Numbered from the stretch's first letter, positions 5,942 through 13,007 are shown. The stretch is 17,333 nt of DNA from an uncultured Oscillospiraceae bacterium (GCA_905212515.1 CAJMEU010000048.1:1-17333), one strand, 5' to 3'. Notes: generated from the sequence alone by a model not told the origin. A program made the numbers and translations.

Positions 5942-6739
5942 TTACCGCTCTTGCTTGCGGGCAAGCAGCAGGTAAGACAGGGGAAAGCCTTTGTGGTCGT
6001 ACACCTCGGAAAGCCCCACGTCGTAATCGTATTCGTTCAGCTTGGTCACGCACAGATGGGCGCCGCTGGCTGCGTTGATGATATCTGCCATGGTGTGGGA
6101 AAAGCTGGTGAAGGTTTTGGAGGGAAAGGGCTCTGACAGGTAGCTCATGCCTTCCTGTTCCAGCCAGGGCTCTTTTCTGAAGTAGGAGTAAACCATCCGG
6201 TCCAAATGCTGCGGGTCAAACGCTTCCTCGCCGGGCATGGGCAGCATGTTCATCACCGGGTGGAAGTCGTGTAAAAGCAAGACGCCCCCGGGCTTTAAGC
6301 AGGCGGAAACTTTTTGCAGCAAGGGACGCAAATCCTCAAACCAGGTGATCGCACCAATGGTGAACAGCACCAGATCAAAGCTGCCGTGGTACTGCGGGGG
6401 AATATCCAAAATATTGCAGGCCACGAACCGGCAATTGCCGATGCCCGCCTTTTGGGCCGTGTCCCGCGCCTGGGCCAGGATGTTTTCCGCGATATCGAAC
6501 CCCACCCCCTCCTTGGCGCCAAGCTGTAAAAGCGAGAGCAGCTCGCGCCCGTTGTTGCAGCAAAACTGGGCGACGGACTTGCCCGCTAAATCCAGGGCCC
6601 GCAATTCCCGGGCCACGTCAGGGCAGAAAAAAGGCAGGTCCTCTTGAAGCAGCCGTTCGTAGTCCCGCTCTCCCCAGCCGGGGCGCCGGTGTTCAAAAGC
6701 CTCTTCCCAGGCGGCTTTATTCTTTTGAAAATAATCCAT
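5942..6739 (-). CDS. class I SAM-dependent methyltransferase
   Basis: 265 residues. Rossmann-type methyltransferase core: motif I KSVAQFCCNNGRELLSL (about 54-70), acidic ribose-binding motif GVGFDIAENIL (78-88), post-I region CNILDIP, motif IV FDLVLFTIGAITWFEDL (about 120-136) and LKPGGVLLLHDFHP (about 148-161). Motif I is unusual (CCNNGRE instead of the common DxGCGxG) but matches a known clostridial subgroup of stand-alone methyltransferases of unknown substrate. It starts 24 bases after the ABC permease stop on the same strand with a modest GGAG site, so it is probably the last gene of the efflux operon. It may modify the exported compound or its target (inference). The stop codon lies at the edge of the palindromic element. 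Confidence 0.9.
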   Translation of the reverse strand: MDYFQKNKAAWEEAFEHRRPGWGERDYERLLQEDLPFFCPDVARELRALDLAGKSVAQFCCNNGRELLSLLQLGAKEGVGFDIAENILAQARDTAQKAGIGNCRFVACNILDIPPQYHGSFDLVLFTIGAITWFEDLRPLLQKVSACLKPGGVLLLHDFHPVMNMLPMPGEEAFDPQHLDRMVYSYFRKEPWLEQEGMSYLSEPFPSKTFTSFSHTMADIINAASGAHLCVTKLNEYDYDVGLSEVYDHKGFPLSYLLLARKQER

Positions 6740-6763
6740 GTGATCGCTCCATTCGTTGATTTT

Positions 6764-7561
6764 TTATACGGACAGATCCCGCCGGGAAAAGACGGCCACG
6801 CCGGTGGCGTACAGCAGGGCCCCCGCCGCGTACAGCGCCAGGAATTTGCCCACGGCGCCGCTCTCCCCGGCCACCAGGGCCGCGCGGTCAAACAGCGTCA
6901 GCGGCGTGCAGTATCGAAGCCAGTCGAACTTATCGCCCACCTGGCCGATCATTTGAATAAGCACGAACACCACGCACAGCCCCGCCCCCAGGCCCGCGGC
7001 GCCGGCCGCGGTATTGCACAGGCAGGAGGCAAAAAAGCACAGGCCGGAGAACAGCGCCAGCAGCCCCAGCAGCCCGGCGTTCAGCAGCAAAAAACGGCCC
7101 GTGTCCAACTCGCCGGGAAACAGCGCGCCGCCCACCGCGACCACCAGCGCCGCCACATAGGCCACCAGCGCCAGCACGCCGGTCAGCAGCATAGCGGCCT
7201 GGGTGAGGGCCAATTTCCAGCGGGGCACGGGCGAGGCCAGCAGGCAGGCCAGAGAGCCGCGCTCGGTCTTGCGGGCCACCAGGCGCACGGCCACCAGGGC
7301 GATGAACACCAGGGGGAACACCAGCAGCAGAAAACCGTACAGGTAATTGGACACAAAATCCAGCAGCGTGACGCCGGGGTCCGTCATATTGAACGCCGCG
7401 AAGATCTGCGGCATGCTTTCGGCCATCATATTCAGGCTTTCGCCCAGCTTGGGGTCGAACATGCTGACGATCATACCGCCGTACAGCGACAGCACGGCCA
7501 AAAAAATGGCCAGCAGCTTCCAGCTTGCCTTCCATTCCCGTTTGAACAGCGTCAGGCTCAT
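6764..7561 (-). CDS. ABC-2-type transporter permease
   Basis: 265 residues. One N-terminal TM (about 14-33) follows the MSLTLFKREWKASWK head typical of ABC-2 exporters; an extracytoplasmic loop with LGESLNMMAESMPQIFAAFN follows, then five more hydrophobic segments (about 70-95, 118-150, 160-180, 185-205, 240-258). The cytoplasmic loop RKTERGSLACLLASPVPRWK between TM2 and TM3 is the coupling-helix region that contacts the ATPase. The start overlaps the ATPase stop by 4 bases (ATGA), implying equal synthesis. With the ATPase it forms a heterologous-subunit exporter of the BcrAB/Nos-like type, probably for a hydrophobic toxin, peptide or lipid; no substrate can be deduced. Confidence 0.92.
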   Translation of the reverse strand: MSLTLFKREWKASWKLLAIFLAVLSLYGGMIVSMFDPKLGESLNMMAESMPQIFAAFNMTDPGVTLLDFVSNYLYGFLLLVFPLVFIALVAVRLVARKTERGSLACLLASPVPRWKLALTQAAMLLTGVLALVAYVAALVVAVGGALFPGELDTGRFLLLNAGLLGLLALFSGLCFFASCLCNTAAGAAGLGAGLCVVFVLIQMIGQVGDKFDWLRYCTPLTLFDRAALVAGESGAVGKFLALYAAGALLYATGVAVFSRRDLSV

Positions 7562-8445
7562 TGCGCGTCACCTCCGTAATAATGCAGGAACAGCTCTTCC
7601 AGGGACTGCGGCCGCACCGACAGGTCCCGCAGGGGGTAGCCGGCGGCGCGCTTGACCAGGGCATCCACTTCGCCCGTCACCGGCACGGTCACCCGCGCGC
7701 CCTCCCGCGCGGCTTCCGCCAGGCCGTTGGCAAACATCAGCGCCGCCTTTTCGTCGGCAAAGCGCAGGCTGAATACCTTGCGGCGGCTTTTGCGCAGCGC
7801 GTCCATGTTCTCGGTCGCCACCAGGCGTCCGGCCCGCAGGATGGCGGCGGTGTCGCAGGTGCGCTCCACCTCCTCAAAAATATGGGAGGACAGCAAAATG
7901 GTCTTGCCCGCGGCTTTTTCCTCCGCCAGCAGGGCCAGGAAGTGGCCCTGCATCAGCGGGTCCAGGCCGCTGGTGGGCTCGTCCAGCAGGTACAGTTCGG
8001 GGCTGTGCATAAACGCCGCCACGATGCCCAGCTTCTGCTTGGTGCCCTTCGACATGCGCTTGATGCGCATTTTCCCGTCCAGCTCAAACCGGCCGCACAG
8101 TTCTTTGGCGCGGCCCATCGCCGCACGGCTGCCCCGCAGCCTGGCGGCGAAACGCAGGTATTCCTCCCCCGTCATGTCGTCGGGGAAGGCGATCTCGCCC
8201 GGGAGATAGCCCACGCGGGCCTGCACGGCGGGCGCTTTGGCAAAGCAGTCCTGGCCAAAAATTTGCGCCGTGCCGCTGTCCGGGCGGATAAACCCCATCA
8301 GCTGGCGGATCGTCGTCGTCTTGCCCGCGCCGTTAGGGCCCAGAAAGCCCAGCACCTGGCCCTGTTTTACCGCCAAGTCCAGCGCGAACACGCCCCGGCC
8401 CCTGCCGTAGTCTTTGGTCAGGCCGCGCGTCTCGATCACGTTCAT
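7558..8445 (-). CDS. ABC transporter ATP-binding protein, exporter type
   Basis: 295 residues. Walker A GPNGAGKTT (36-44), Q-loop region near VGYLPGE, signature MSKGTKQK (variant of LSGGQ, about 133-140), Walker B YLLDEPTSGLDP (about 153-164) and the H-loop in LSSHIFEEVE. The C-terminal ~85 residues form the extension typical of ABC-2 drug and bacitracin-type exporters. A strong AAGGAGGAG lies 5 bases before the ATG. The ATG overlaps the stop of the interrupted TetR reading frame (ATGA), showing that the repressor gene was ancestrally coupled to it. Energises the permease encoded next. Confidence 0.96.
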   Translation of the reverse strand: MNVIETRGLTKDYGRGRGVFALDLAVKQGQVLGFLGPNGAGKTTTIRQLMGFIRPDSGTAQIFGQDCFAKAPAVQARVGYLPGEIAFPDDMTGEEYLRFAARLRGSRAAMGRAKELCGRFELDGKMRIKRMSKGTKQKLGIVAAFMHSPELYLLDEPTSGLDPLMQGHFLALLAEEKAAGKTILLSSHIFEEVERTCDTAAILRAGRLVATENMDALRKSRRKVFSLRFADEKAALMFANGLAEAAREGARVTVPVTGEVDALVKRAAGYPLRDLSVRPQSLEELFLHYYGGDAQ

Positions 8446-8636
8446 TGATACTCCTCCTTATAAACCATGCGGCGGAACTGGTCCGCCCAGCGGCGGTATT
8501 CCGCCATGATTGCCTCCACGTCCAGGGGCTGGCCCAGGCGGCGCTTCTCGCTCATGTAGCCGTCCGCCATCCACATCAGCATTTTGAGCGTCTTCATCGG
8601 GTCCACGCCGTCCTTGTATTTCGACCGCTAGATCTA
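8442..8636 (-). pseudogene. in-frame C-terminal remnant of the TetR-family regulator
   Basis: Immediately after the TAA ending the regulator ORF, the same frame contains TAG, ATC and TAG, then 61 clean codons (RSKYKDGVDPMKTLKMLMWM ... YKEEYQ) to a TGA that overlaps the ATPase start. The segment reads exactly as the missing C-terminus of this TetR subfamily (K-x-G-V-D-P, then MLMWMADGYM, then AEYRRWADQFRRMVYKEEY). Frame and sequence are intact apart from the stop cluster, so the lesion looks recent. An internal GTG (Val of GVDP) with AAGGA nearby might allow re-initiation, but this is weak. Confidence 0.85.
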
Positions 8637-9047
8637 TTAGTCTAAGCGCCGGTAGATGGCGTCCGTGTCTCGGCCGATAAGCTTCTGCACCGCGCCGGAC
8701 ACGGCCTCGTTTTCCGAGAACCAGGCCCGCAGGCAGAAATCCATCAGATAGGGCGACTGGCGCACCAGTTCCAGCTTGATCTGGGCGCCCCGCTCCATCA
8801 CCTCGAAAAAATCGCCGCCTTTTTCGATCAGCAAAGGCCGGGTGTATTTCACCGCAAGCCCGATCGCGTAGCGGTAGCAGGCCAAATACAGCGACAGCTT
8901 GTTTTTATAATAGTAAAACAGCAGCCCCTTGGAGACGCCCGCCTTGGCGGCGATGTCGTCGGTGGAGGCCTGTTTATAATCGTGTTTGCCGAATTCCTCC
9001 AGCGCCGCGTCGATGATGCGCCGCCGCTTTTCCTCCGTCAGTTCCAC
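8637..9047 (-). CDS. TetR/AcrR-family regulator, truncated by in-frame stops
   Basis: 136 residues from a GTG start preceded by GGGAGGGGAGG. N-terminal helix-turn-helix STDDIAAKAGVSKGLLFYYY (about 28-47), with LFYYYKNKLSLY as in regulators that control ABC exporters in Clostridia. The ligand domain begins (YLACYRYAIGLAVKY, LVRQSPYLMDFCLRAWF) but the frame stops at TAA after IYRRLD, about 60 residues short of the family's usual 190-200. The rest continues in the same frame (next entry); without TAATAGATCTAG the product would be 197 residues. It has its own promoter with an overlapping palindrome. The truncated form keeps the DNA-binding part but loses the last helices of the dimer/ligand domain, so it is probably inactive or constitutive (inference). 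Confidence 0.88.
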   Translation of the reverse strand: MELTEEKRRRIIDAALEEFGKHDYKQASTDDIAAKAGVSKGLLFYYYKNKLSLYLACYRYAIGLAVKYTRPLLIEKGGDFFEVMERGAQIKLELVRQSPYLMDFCLRAWFSENEAVSGAVQKLIGRDTDAIYRRLD

Positions 9048-9071
9048 GGCCTCCCCTCCCCTCTTGTTCCC

Positions 9072-9099
9072 ATTCTAGCGGATTGACTGGAACGGTCAA
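9072..9099 (-). promoter_or_regulatory. promoter of the TetR/ABC exporter/methyltransferase unit
   Basis: Minus strand: TTGACC (9099-9094), 16 bases, TAGAAT (9077-9072). It lies between the NERD gene terminator and the regulator's GTG start. Confidence 0.75.
9083..9099. promoter_or_regulatory. palindromic operator TTGACTG-GAA-CGGTCAA
   Basis: 17-bp inverted repeat with 7-bp arms matching at 6 of 7 positions and a 3-bp centre. It covers the -35 box and spacer of the regulator's promoter. TTGAC...GTCAA palindromes are typical operators of TetR regulators; autoregulation is the likely role. Confidence 0.72.
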
Positions 9100-9123
9100 C
9101 CCCCCTGCGCATAAATTTTTACA

Positions 9124-9161
9124 AAGAAAATGCCCGCGGGCACAAAAGCGAGCCCACGGGC
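9124..9161 (-). terminator. intrinsic terminator of the galM/NERD unit
   Basis: Minus strand: GCCCGTGGGC (9161-9152) with GCCCGCGGGC (9141-9132), one G-T wobble, ten-base loop, then ATTTTCTT. Confidence 0.82.
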
Positions 9162-9170
9162 CTTGGTTTT

Positions 9171-9875
9171 CTAACGCCGGCCCTGCAGCAGCAGCACCGC
9201 CTTTTTTGCTTCCCCGGGCGTCAGGCCCGGGCTGTGCGGGCGCTGCACGGCCCGGCACAGCTCTTCCGCGCTGGTGTAGGCCTCGCCGCCGCGCACGTGC
9301 ACGCTGACATAGGGGTTGGTGAAATACACAAATCCCTCCACGCTGCATTTCAGCCCCTCGCCGCCCAGGATGCGGCGCACCAGCTGTACCTGGCGCTGGT
9401 TTTGCAGCAGGGGGTTGGGCAGGGTCTTTTCCAGCGGCCTGCCGCCCTTTACCGGGCGGGGCTGGCGGCAGGTCTGGGCGTTCGCTTCGCCCAGCAGGCT
9501 TCCGGCGTGGTTTTTCCCCTCCACCACCGCCACGCCATTGGGCCCCACGACCCCCGCGTCCGCCTCGCCCCGCTGCGCGCCCACCAGCAGCTTCACGTTG
9601 CACAGCACCGTGTAGTTCTGCGGCAGGCCCGCCAGTGCCTTGGCCGCCTTGCTCTCGCCCGCCAGGCCGCTTTTCAGCACCTGGGCCTGGTTCCACAGCC
9701 GCCAGGCACACACGCCCAGCAGCGCGATGACGCACAGGCACAAAAAGATCTCTTTGCGCAGCACCGCCGCGCACACCGCAGTGGCCGCGGCGCCCGCGCC
9801 GCACAGGACGGCGCCCGTGAAACACAGGCGCATCCTGGTGCGGTTGGGGTTGGGGCTTTTATATACTTTTGCCAT
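9171..9875 (-). CDS. membrane-anchored NERD-domain (nuclease-related) protein
   Basis: 234 residues. Two N-terminal hydrophobic helices (about 17-38 and 43-61) are followed by a NERD domain: GLAGESKAAKALAGL (70-84), YTVLCNVKLL, EADAGVVGPNGVAVVEGKN (104-122), then SVEGFVYFTNP. D106, E119 and K121 match the D...E-x-K core of the PD-(D/E)xK-like fold, so nuclease activity is possible but unproven; most NERD proteins are uncharacterised. A conserved-looking C-terminal helix region (TSAEELCRAVQRP) follows. The ATG lies 6 bases after the galM stop and uses a GGAG inside the end of galM, so the two are co-transcribed, although no functional link is obvious. A terminator follows directly. Confidence 0.87.
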   Translation of the reverse strand: MAKVYKSPNPNRTRMRLCFTGAVLCGAGAAATAVCAAVLRKEIFLCLCVIALLGVCAWRLWNQAQVLKSGLAGESKAAKALAGLPQNYTVLCNVKLLVGAQRGEADAGVVGPNGVAVVEGKNHAGSLLGEANAQTCRQPRPVKGGRPLEKTLPNPLLQNQRQVQLVRRILGGEGLKCSVEGFVYFTNPYVSVHVRGGEAYTSAEELCRAVQRPHSPGLTPGEAKKAVLLLQGRR

Positions 9876-9881
9876 GGGGCG

Positions 9882-10937
9882 TCACTCCGTATAGAAAGAA
9901 TAAGCGGTCGTCTCGTGGAATTCCTCGCCCGGGCGCAGAACAACGCCGGGCCATTCCGGATGGCTGGGCGTACAGGGGTAATGCTGCGTCTCCAGGCAGA
10001 AGGCCTGATGCCGGCCAAAGGGGCGGCCGTCCCGGCCCTTCACCGATTCGTTCTGCAAAAAATTCGCCGTGTACAGCTGCATACCTGGCTGGGTGGTATA
10101 CACCTCCATGCTGATGCCCGTTTTGGGGCTGTGGGCCTTGGCCGCCCGCGCCAGCTCGGAGGGGGCCTTGTCCAGCACAAAGCAGTGGTCGTACCCATCG
10201 GCCTGCCGCAATTGCCCGTCGTCGGCCCCGATGTCTTTGCCGATGGGCTTTGCGCAGCGGAAATCAAAGGGGGTGCCGGCCACCGCCAGCACACGGCCGG
10301 TGGGGCAGGTCTCGGCATTACTCTCCAAAAAGCGCTCCGCATCGACGATCAGCGTCTGTCCGTACACATCCGGCGCCGCGTCGCCCTCTAAGTTGAAATA
10401 GCTGTGGTTGGTCAGGTTGATCAGCGTGGGCGCGTCGGTGACGGCCTGGTAGTCCATCACCAAAGCGCCCTTCTCGGTGAGGGTGTAGGTGACGGTGAGG
10501 TCCATGTTGCCGGGGAAGCCGTCGTCGCCGTCCGGGCTGCGGGCCGTCAGCACCAGGCTCTCGCCGCCGTCCTCCCCTTTGCGGATGGCGCCCTTGAACA
10601 CCATGCGGCCAAAGGTGCCGTGCAGATGGTTGGGGCCGTTGTTGGCCTCCAGCATGTATTCGGCGCCGTCCAGGGTGAAGCGGGCGCCCTCGATGCGGTT
10701 GGCATACCGTCCCACGAAGGAGCCCAGGCTGGCCCCGCCCGCCTCGTAATCCGCAAGGCTCTCCATGCCCAGCACCACGTTGACGGACGCGCCGCCCCTG
10801 TCCGGCACCCAAAGGTCGGTGAGGACGCAGCCGTACTCGATGATCCGGGCGCGCATCCCCGCGCCGTTGTCCAGCAGATAGGCGTATACCTCCTGCCCGT
10901 CGGCCGTGCGTCCGTAGTAATTGCTTGTGATGGACAT
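9882..10937 (-). CDS. galM: aldose 1-epimerase (galactose mutarotase)
   Basis: 351 residues, the normal family length. Interconverts alpha and beta anomers of galactose/glucose in the cytosol, feeding the Leloir pathway. Family motifs in order: GRYANRIEGARF (77-88), NNGPNHLHGTFGR (99-111) with H106, INLTNHSYFNLEG (173-185) with the catalytic acid H178, TPFDFR (222-227), the substrate-binding D250 in GYDHCFVL, MQLYT (286-290), and the catalytic base E316 in CLETQHYPCTPSHPEWP. ATG at 10937 with GGAGGGG 6 bases upstream. First gene of a unit with the NERD gene. No other sugar genes lie nearby, so the substrate range is not further constrained. Confidence 0.96.
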   Translation of the reverse strand: MSITSNYYGRTADGQEVYAYLLDNGAGMRARIIEYGCVLTDLWVPDRGGASVNVVLGMESLADYEAGGASLGSFVGRYANRIEGARFTLDGAEYMLEANNGPNHLHGTFGRMVFKGAIRKGEDGGESLVLTARSPDGDDGFPGNMDLTVTYTLTEKGALVMDYQAVTDAPTLINLTNHSYFNLEGDAAPDVYGQTLIVDAERFLESNAETCPTGRVLAVAGTPFDFRCAKPIGKDIGADDGQLRQADGYDHCFVLDKAPSELARAAKAHSPKTGISMEVYTTQPGMQLYTANFLQNESVKGRDGRPFGRHQAFCLETQHYPCTPSHPEWPGVVLRPGEEFHETTAYSFYTE

Positions 10938-10979
10938 CGCAGTCCCCTCCCGGTCAAAATTTATAAAGGTTCTCTCTTA

Positions 10980-11008
10980 AGAATACCGCATCCCGCGGCA
11001 AATTACAA
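10980..11008 (-). promoter_or_regulatory. predicted galM promoter
   Basis: Minus strand: TTGTAA (11008-11003), 17 bases, TATTCT (10985-10980), about 35 bases upstream of the galM ribosome binding site. Boxes are imperfect but the spacing is exact. Confidence 0.55.
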
Positions 11009-11079
11009 CCAGATTGTAGCCGTGCCGGCGGCCGTTCAGCGGGCGGCGAAAAGTTTTTTGACTTTTCCGTCTTTTCCGC

Positions 11080-11108
11080 TTGACATTCCCTCGAAAACAC
11101 GATATAAA
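11080..11108 (+). promoter_or_regulatory. acpP promoter
   Basis: TTGACA (11080-11085), 17 bases, TATAAA (11103-11108). Start of transcription near 11115; leader of about 65 bases contains the hairpin described in the next entry. Confidence 0.85.
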
Positions 11109-11124
11109 ATGTATAGACAATATG

Positions 11125-11164
11125 AGGGCGCCGTCCCGCCGCCGCGGCGGACGGCCCTATTTTT
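11125..11164 (+). promoter_or_regulatory. terminator-like hairpin in the acpP leader
   Basis: Stem segments AGG/CCT (11125-11127 with 11156-11158), GCCGT/ACGGC (11130-11134 with 11151-11155) and CCGCC/GGCGG (11136-11140 with 11146-11150), followed by A and five T's (11160-11164). The T run touches the ribosome binding site GGAGGG at 11165. It may act as an attenuator or simply stabilise or shape the leader. Confidence 0.5.
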
Positions 11165-11178
11165 GGAGGGAAGACGCA

Positions 11179-11406
11179 ATGGTATTTGAGCGTGTTCGTG
11201 AAATTATCTGTTCGCAGTTGGATCTGGATGAGGACCGTGTGACCATGGATTCGGATATCCTGGAGGATTTCGAAGCCGACAGCCTGGACCTGGTGGACCT
11301 GGTAATGAGCCTGGAGGATGAATTCGGCATCGAAGTGCCGGACGACCAAGTGGAAAACTTCCACACAGTGGGCGATGTCGTGCGTTATATTGAAGAGAAC
11401 ACGTGA
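11179..11406 (+). CDS. acpP: acyl carrier protein
   Basis: 75 residues, strongly acidic, the standard ACP length. Carries acyl chains on a 4'-phosphopantetheine arm during fatty-acid synthesis; the attachment serine is S35 in FEADSLDLVDLVMSLEDEF. Helix 1 is VREIICSQLDLDEDRV and the C-terminal helix VGDVVRYIEEN. The ATG at 11179 has GGAGGG 8 bases upstream; longer in-frame extensions run through the promoter. It stands alone, without fab genes, which is unusual for the primary ACP but common for additional ACPs; it could also serve another acyl pathway. A terminator lies 16 bases downstream. Confidence 0.94.
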   Translation: MVFERVREIICSQLDLDEDRVTMDSDILEDFEADSLDLVDLVMSLEDEFGIEVPDDQVENFHTVGDVVRYIEENT

Positions 11407-11422
11407 TTTGACAAGCGATTCC

Positions 11423-11448
11423 AAGGCCCCGGTCCGCGGGGCCTTTTT
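11423..11448 (+). terminator. intrinsic terminator between acpP and proS
   Basis: Perfect 9-bp stem AAGGCCCCG (11423-11431) with CGGGGCCTT (11437-11445), loop GTCCG, T run 11444-11448. It ends 26 bases before the proS start codon. Confidence 0.92.
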
Positions 11449-11474
11449 GTTGTAAACCAGCGAGGAGTGAAAGT

Positions 11475-12911
11475 ATGAAGGACAACAAAAAAATGGTGGA
11501 GGCCATCACCCCCATCAACGAAGATTTTGCCCAGTGGTACACGGACATCTGCCTGAAGGCGGAGCTGGTGGACTATTCCGCCGTGAAGGGCTGCGTCATC
11601 CTGCGGCCCTACGGCTATGCCATTTGGGAGAATATCCAGCGCCTGCTGGACGCCCGTTTCAAGGCCACCGGCCACGAGAACGTGGCCATGCCCCTGTTCA
11701 TCCCGGAAAGCCTGCTGCAGAAAGAAAAGGACCACGTGGAGGGCTTTGCCCCCGAGGTGGCCTGGGTGACCATGGGCGGCGAGGAAAAACTGGAGGACCG
11801 CCTGTGCGTGCGCCCCACGTCGGAGACGCTGTTCTGCGACCATTTCGCCCATGTGCTGCACTCTTACCGCGACCTGCCTATGAAGTACAACCAGTGGTGC
11901 AGCGTGGTGCGCTGGGAAAAAACCACCCGCCCCTTCCTGCGCAGCCGCGAGTTCTGGTGGCAGGAGGGCCACACCATCCACGAGACGGCCGAGGAGGCCA
12001 TCGCCGAGACCGAGCAGCAGCTGAACACCTACGCCGACTTCTGCGAGGAAGAGCTGAACATCCCGGTGCTGAAGGGCAAAAAGACGGACAAGGAAAAATT
12101 TGCCGGCGCCGAGGCCACCTACACCATCGAAGCCATGATGCACGACGGCAAGGCCCTGCAAAGCGGCACCAGCCACTATTTCGGCGACGGGTTCTCCCGC
12201 GCGTTCAACGTGCAGTTCACCGGCCGCGACAATCAGCTGCAGTATCCGTTCCAAACCTCCTGGGGCGCGTCCACGCGCCTGGTGGGCGCCATCATCATGA
12301 CCCACGGCGACGACGAAGGCCTGATTCTGCCGCCGGCGGTGGCCCCTTACCAGGTGGTGATCGTGCCCGTGGCCGCCCATAAGCCCGGCGTGCTGGAAAA
12401 GGCCGCCGAGTTGAAAGAGCGCCTTGAAAAATTCTGCCGCGTGAAGCTGGATGATTCCGAGCAGAGCCCCGGCTGGAAGTTCGCCCAGTGGGAGATGAAG
12501 GGCGTGCCTTTGCGGCTGGAGATCGGCCCCAAGGACATCGAGAACGGGCAGTGCGTGCTGGTGCGCCGCACCGACCGCGAGAAGGCCTTCGTCAAGCTGG
12601 ACGAGCTGGAGACGGCCGTCCCCGCGCTGCTGGATACCATCGCCAAACAGCTGTACGCCCGCGCGCAGCAAAACCGTGCCGAGCGCACCTTCAGCGCCGC
12701 CACCATGGACGAGGTGCTGGAGCTGGCAAACAGCAAAAACGGCTATATCAAAACCATGTGGTGCGGCGAATTGGCCTGTGAGGAAACGATGAAGGAAAAG
12801 GCCGGCCTTTCCAGCCGCTGCATCCCCTTTGTACAGGAGCATATCGGCGACGTGTGCCCCTGCTGCGGCAAGCCCGCCAACACCATGGTGGTGTGGGGCA
12901 AGGCCTATTGA
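11475..12911 (+). CDS. proS: prolyl-tRNA synthetase, archaeal/eukaryal-type (short, no editing insert)
   Basis: 478 residues. Charges tRNA-Pro with proline; class II synthetase. Motifs: the RPTSET stretch (113-118), motif 2 in RWEKTTRPFLRSREFWWQEG (146-165), GTSHYFGDGF (231-240), and motif 3 TSWGASTRLVGAIIMTHGDD (261-280), followed by the anticodon-binding domain (about 290-400). The C-terminal region contains CGELAC and CPCC pairs, the zinc-binding domain of the archaeal-like ProRS group. It lacks the ~180-residue editing insertion of the E. coli type, as in many Firmicutes, Thermus and Mycoplasma. ATG with GGAGTGAAAGT upstream. No space for a promoter exists between the acpP terminator and this gene. 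Confidence 0.97.
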   Translation: MKDNKKMVEAITPINEDFAQWYTDICLKAELVDYSAVKGCVILRPYGYAIWENIQRLLDARFKATGHENVAMPLFIPESLLQKEKDHVEGFAPEVAWVTMGGEEKLEDRLCVRPTSETLFCDHFAHVLHSYRDLPMKYNQWCSVVRWEKTTRPFLRSREFWWQEGHTIHETAEEAIAETEQQLNTYADFCEEELNIPVLKGKKTDKEKFAGAEATYTIEAMMHDGKALQSGTSHYFGDGFSRAFNVQFTGRDNQLQYPFQTSWGASTRLVGAIIMTHGDDEGLILPPAVAPYQVVIVPVAAHKPGVLEKAAELKERLEKFCRVKLDDSEQSPGWKFAQWEMKGVPLRLEIGPKDIENGQCVLVRRTDREKAFVKLDELETAVPALLDTIAKQLYARAQQNRAERTFSAATMDEVLELANSKNGYIKTMWCGELACEETMKEKAGLSSRCIPFVQEHIGDVCPCCGKPANTMVVWGKAY

Positions 12912-12921
12912 TTTTTCCCAT

Positions 12922-12961
12922 AAAAAAGCGCCCGGCCGAAGGCCGGGCGCTTGCTGTTTTT
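12922..12961. terminator. bidirectional terminator between proS and the polyferredoxin gene
   Basis: Perfect 12-bp stem AAGCGCCCGGCC (12927-12938) with GGCCGGGCGCTT (12941-12952), loop AA. Six A's precede it (good T run on the minus strand) and TTGCTGTTTTT follows on the plus strand. Confidence 0.92.
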
Positions 12962-13007
12962 GGTCGCGGAGCAATCAAAATTTTATTTTTACGGCCGCGG
13001 GCCATGA

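Noticed and set aside
7561..8448. 295-codon plus-strand open frame mirroring the ABC ATPase
   Set aside because: Mirror of the ATPase codons; no family features, whereas the minus strand has complete Walker motifs.
8628..8639. BglII-like AGATCT within the stop cluster as evidence of a cloning scar
   Set aside because: A six-base site arises by chance, and nothing else in the window suggests engineered DNA; a natural insertion or sequence artefact explains it as well.
11407..11474. T-box or other tRNA-sensing leader for proS
   Set aside because: Only 68 bases separate acpP from proS, too few for a T-box, and no T-box sequence or specifier structure is visible.
11385..12974. 529-codon minus-strand open frame
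   Set aside because: Shadow of proS in GC-rich DNA; its product is low-complexity and lacks any domain, while the plus strand carries all the ProRS motifs.
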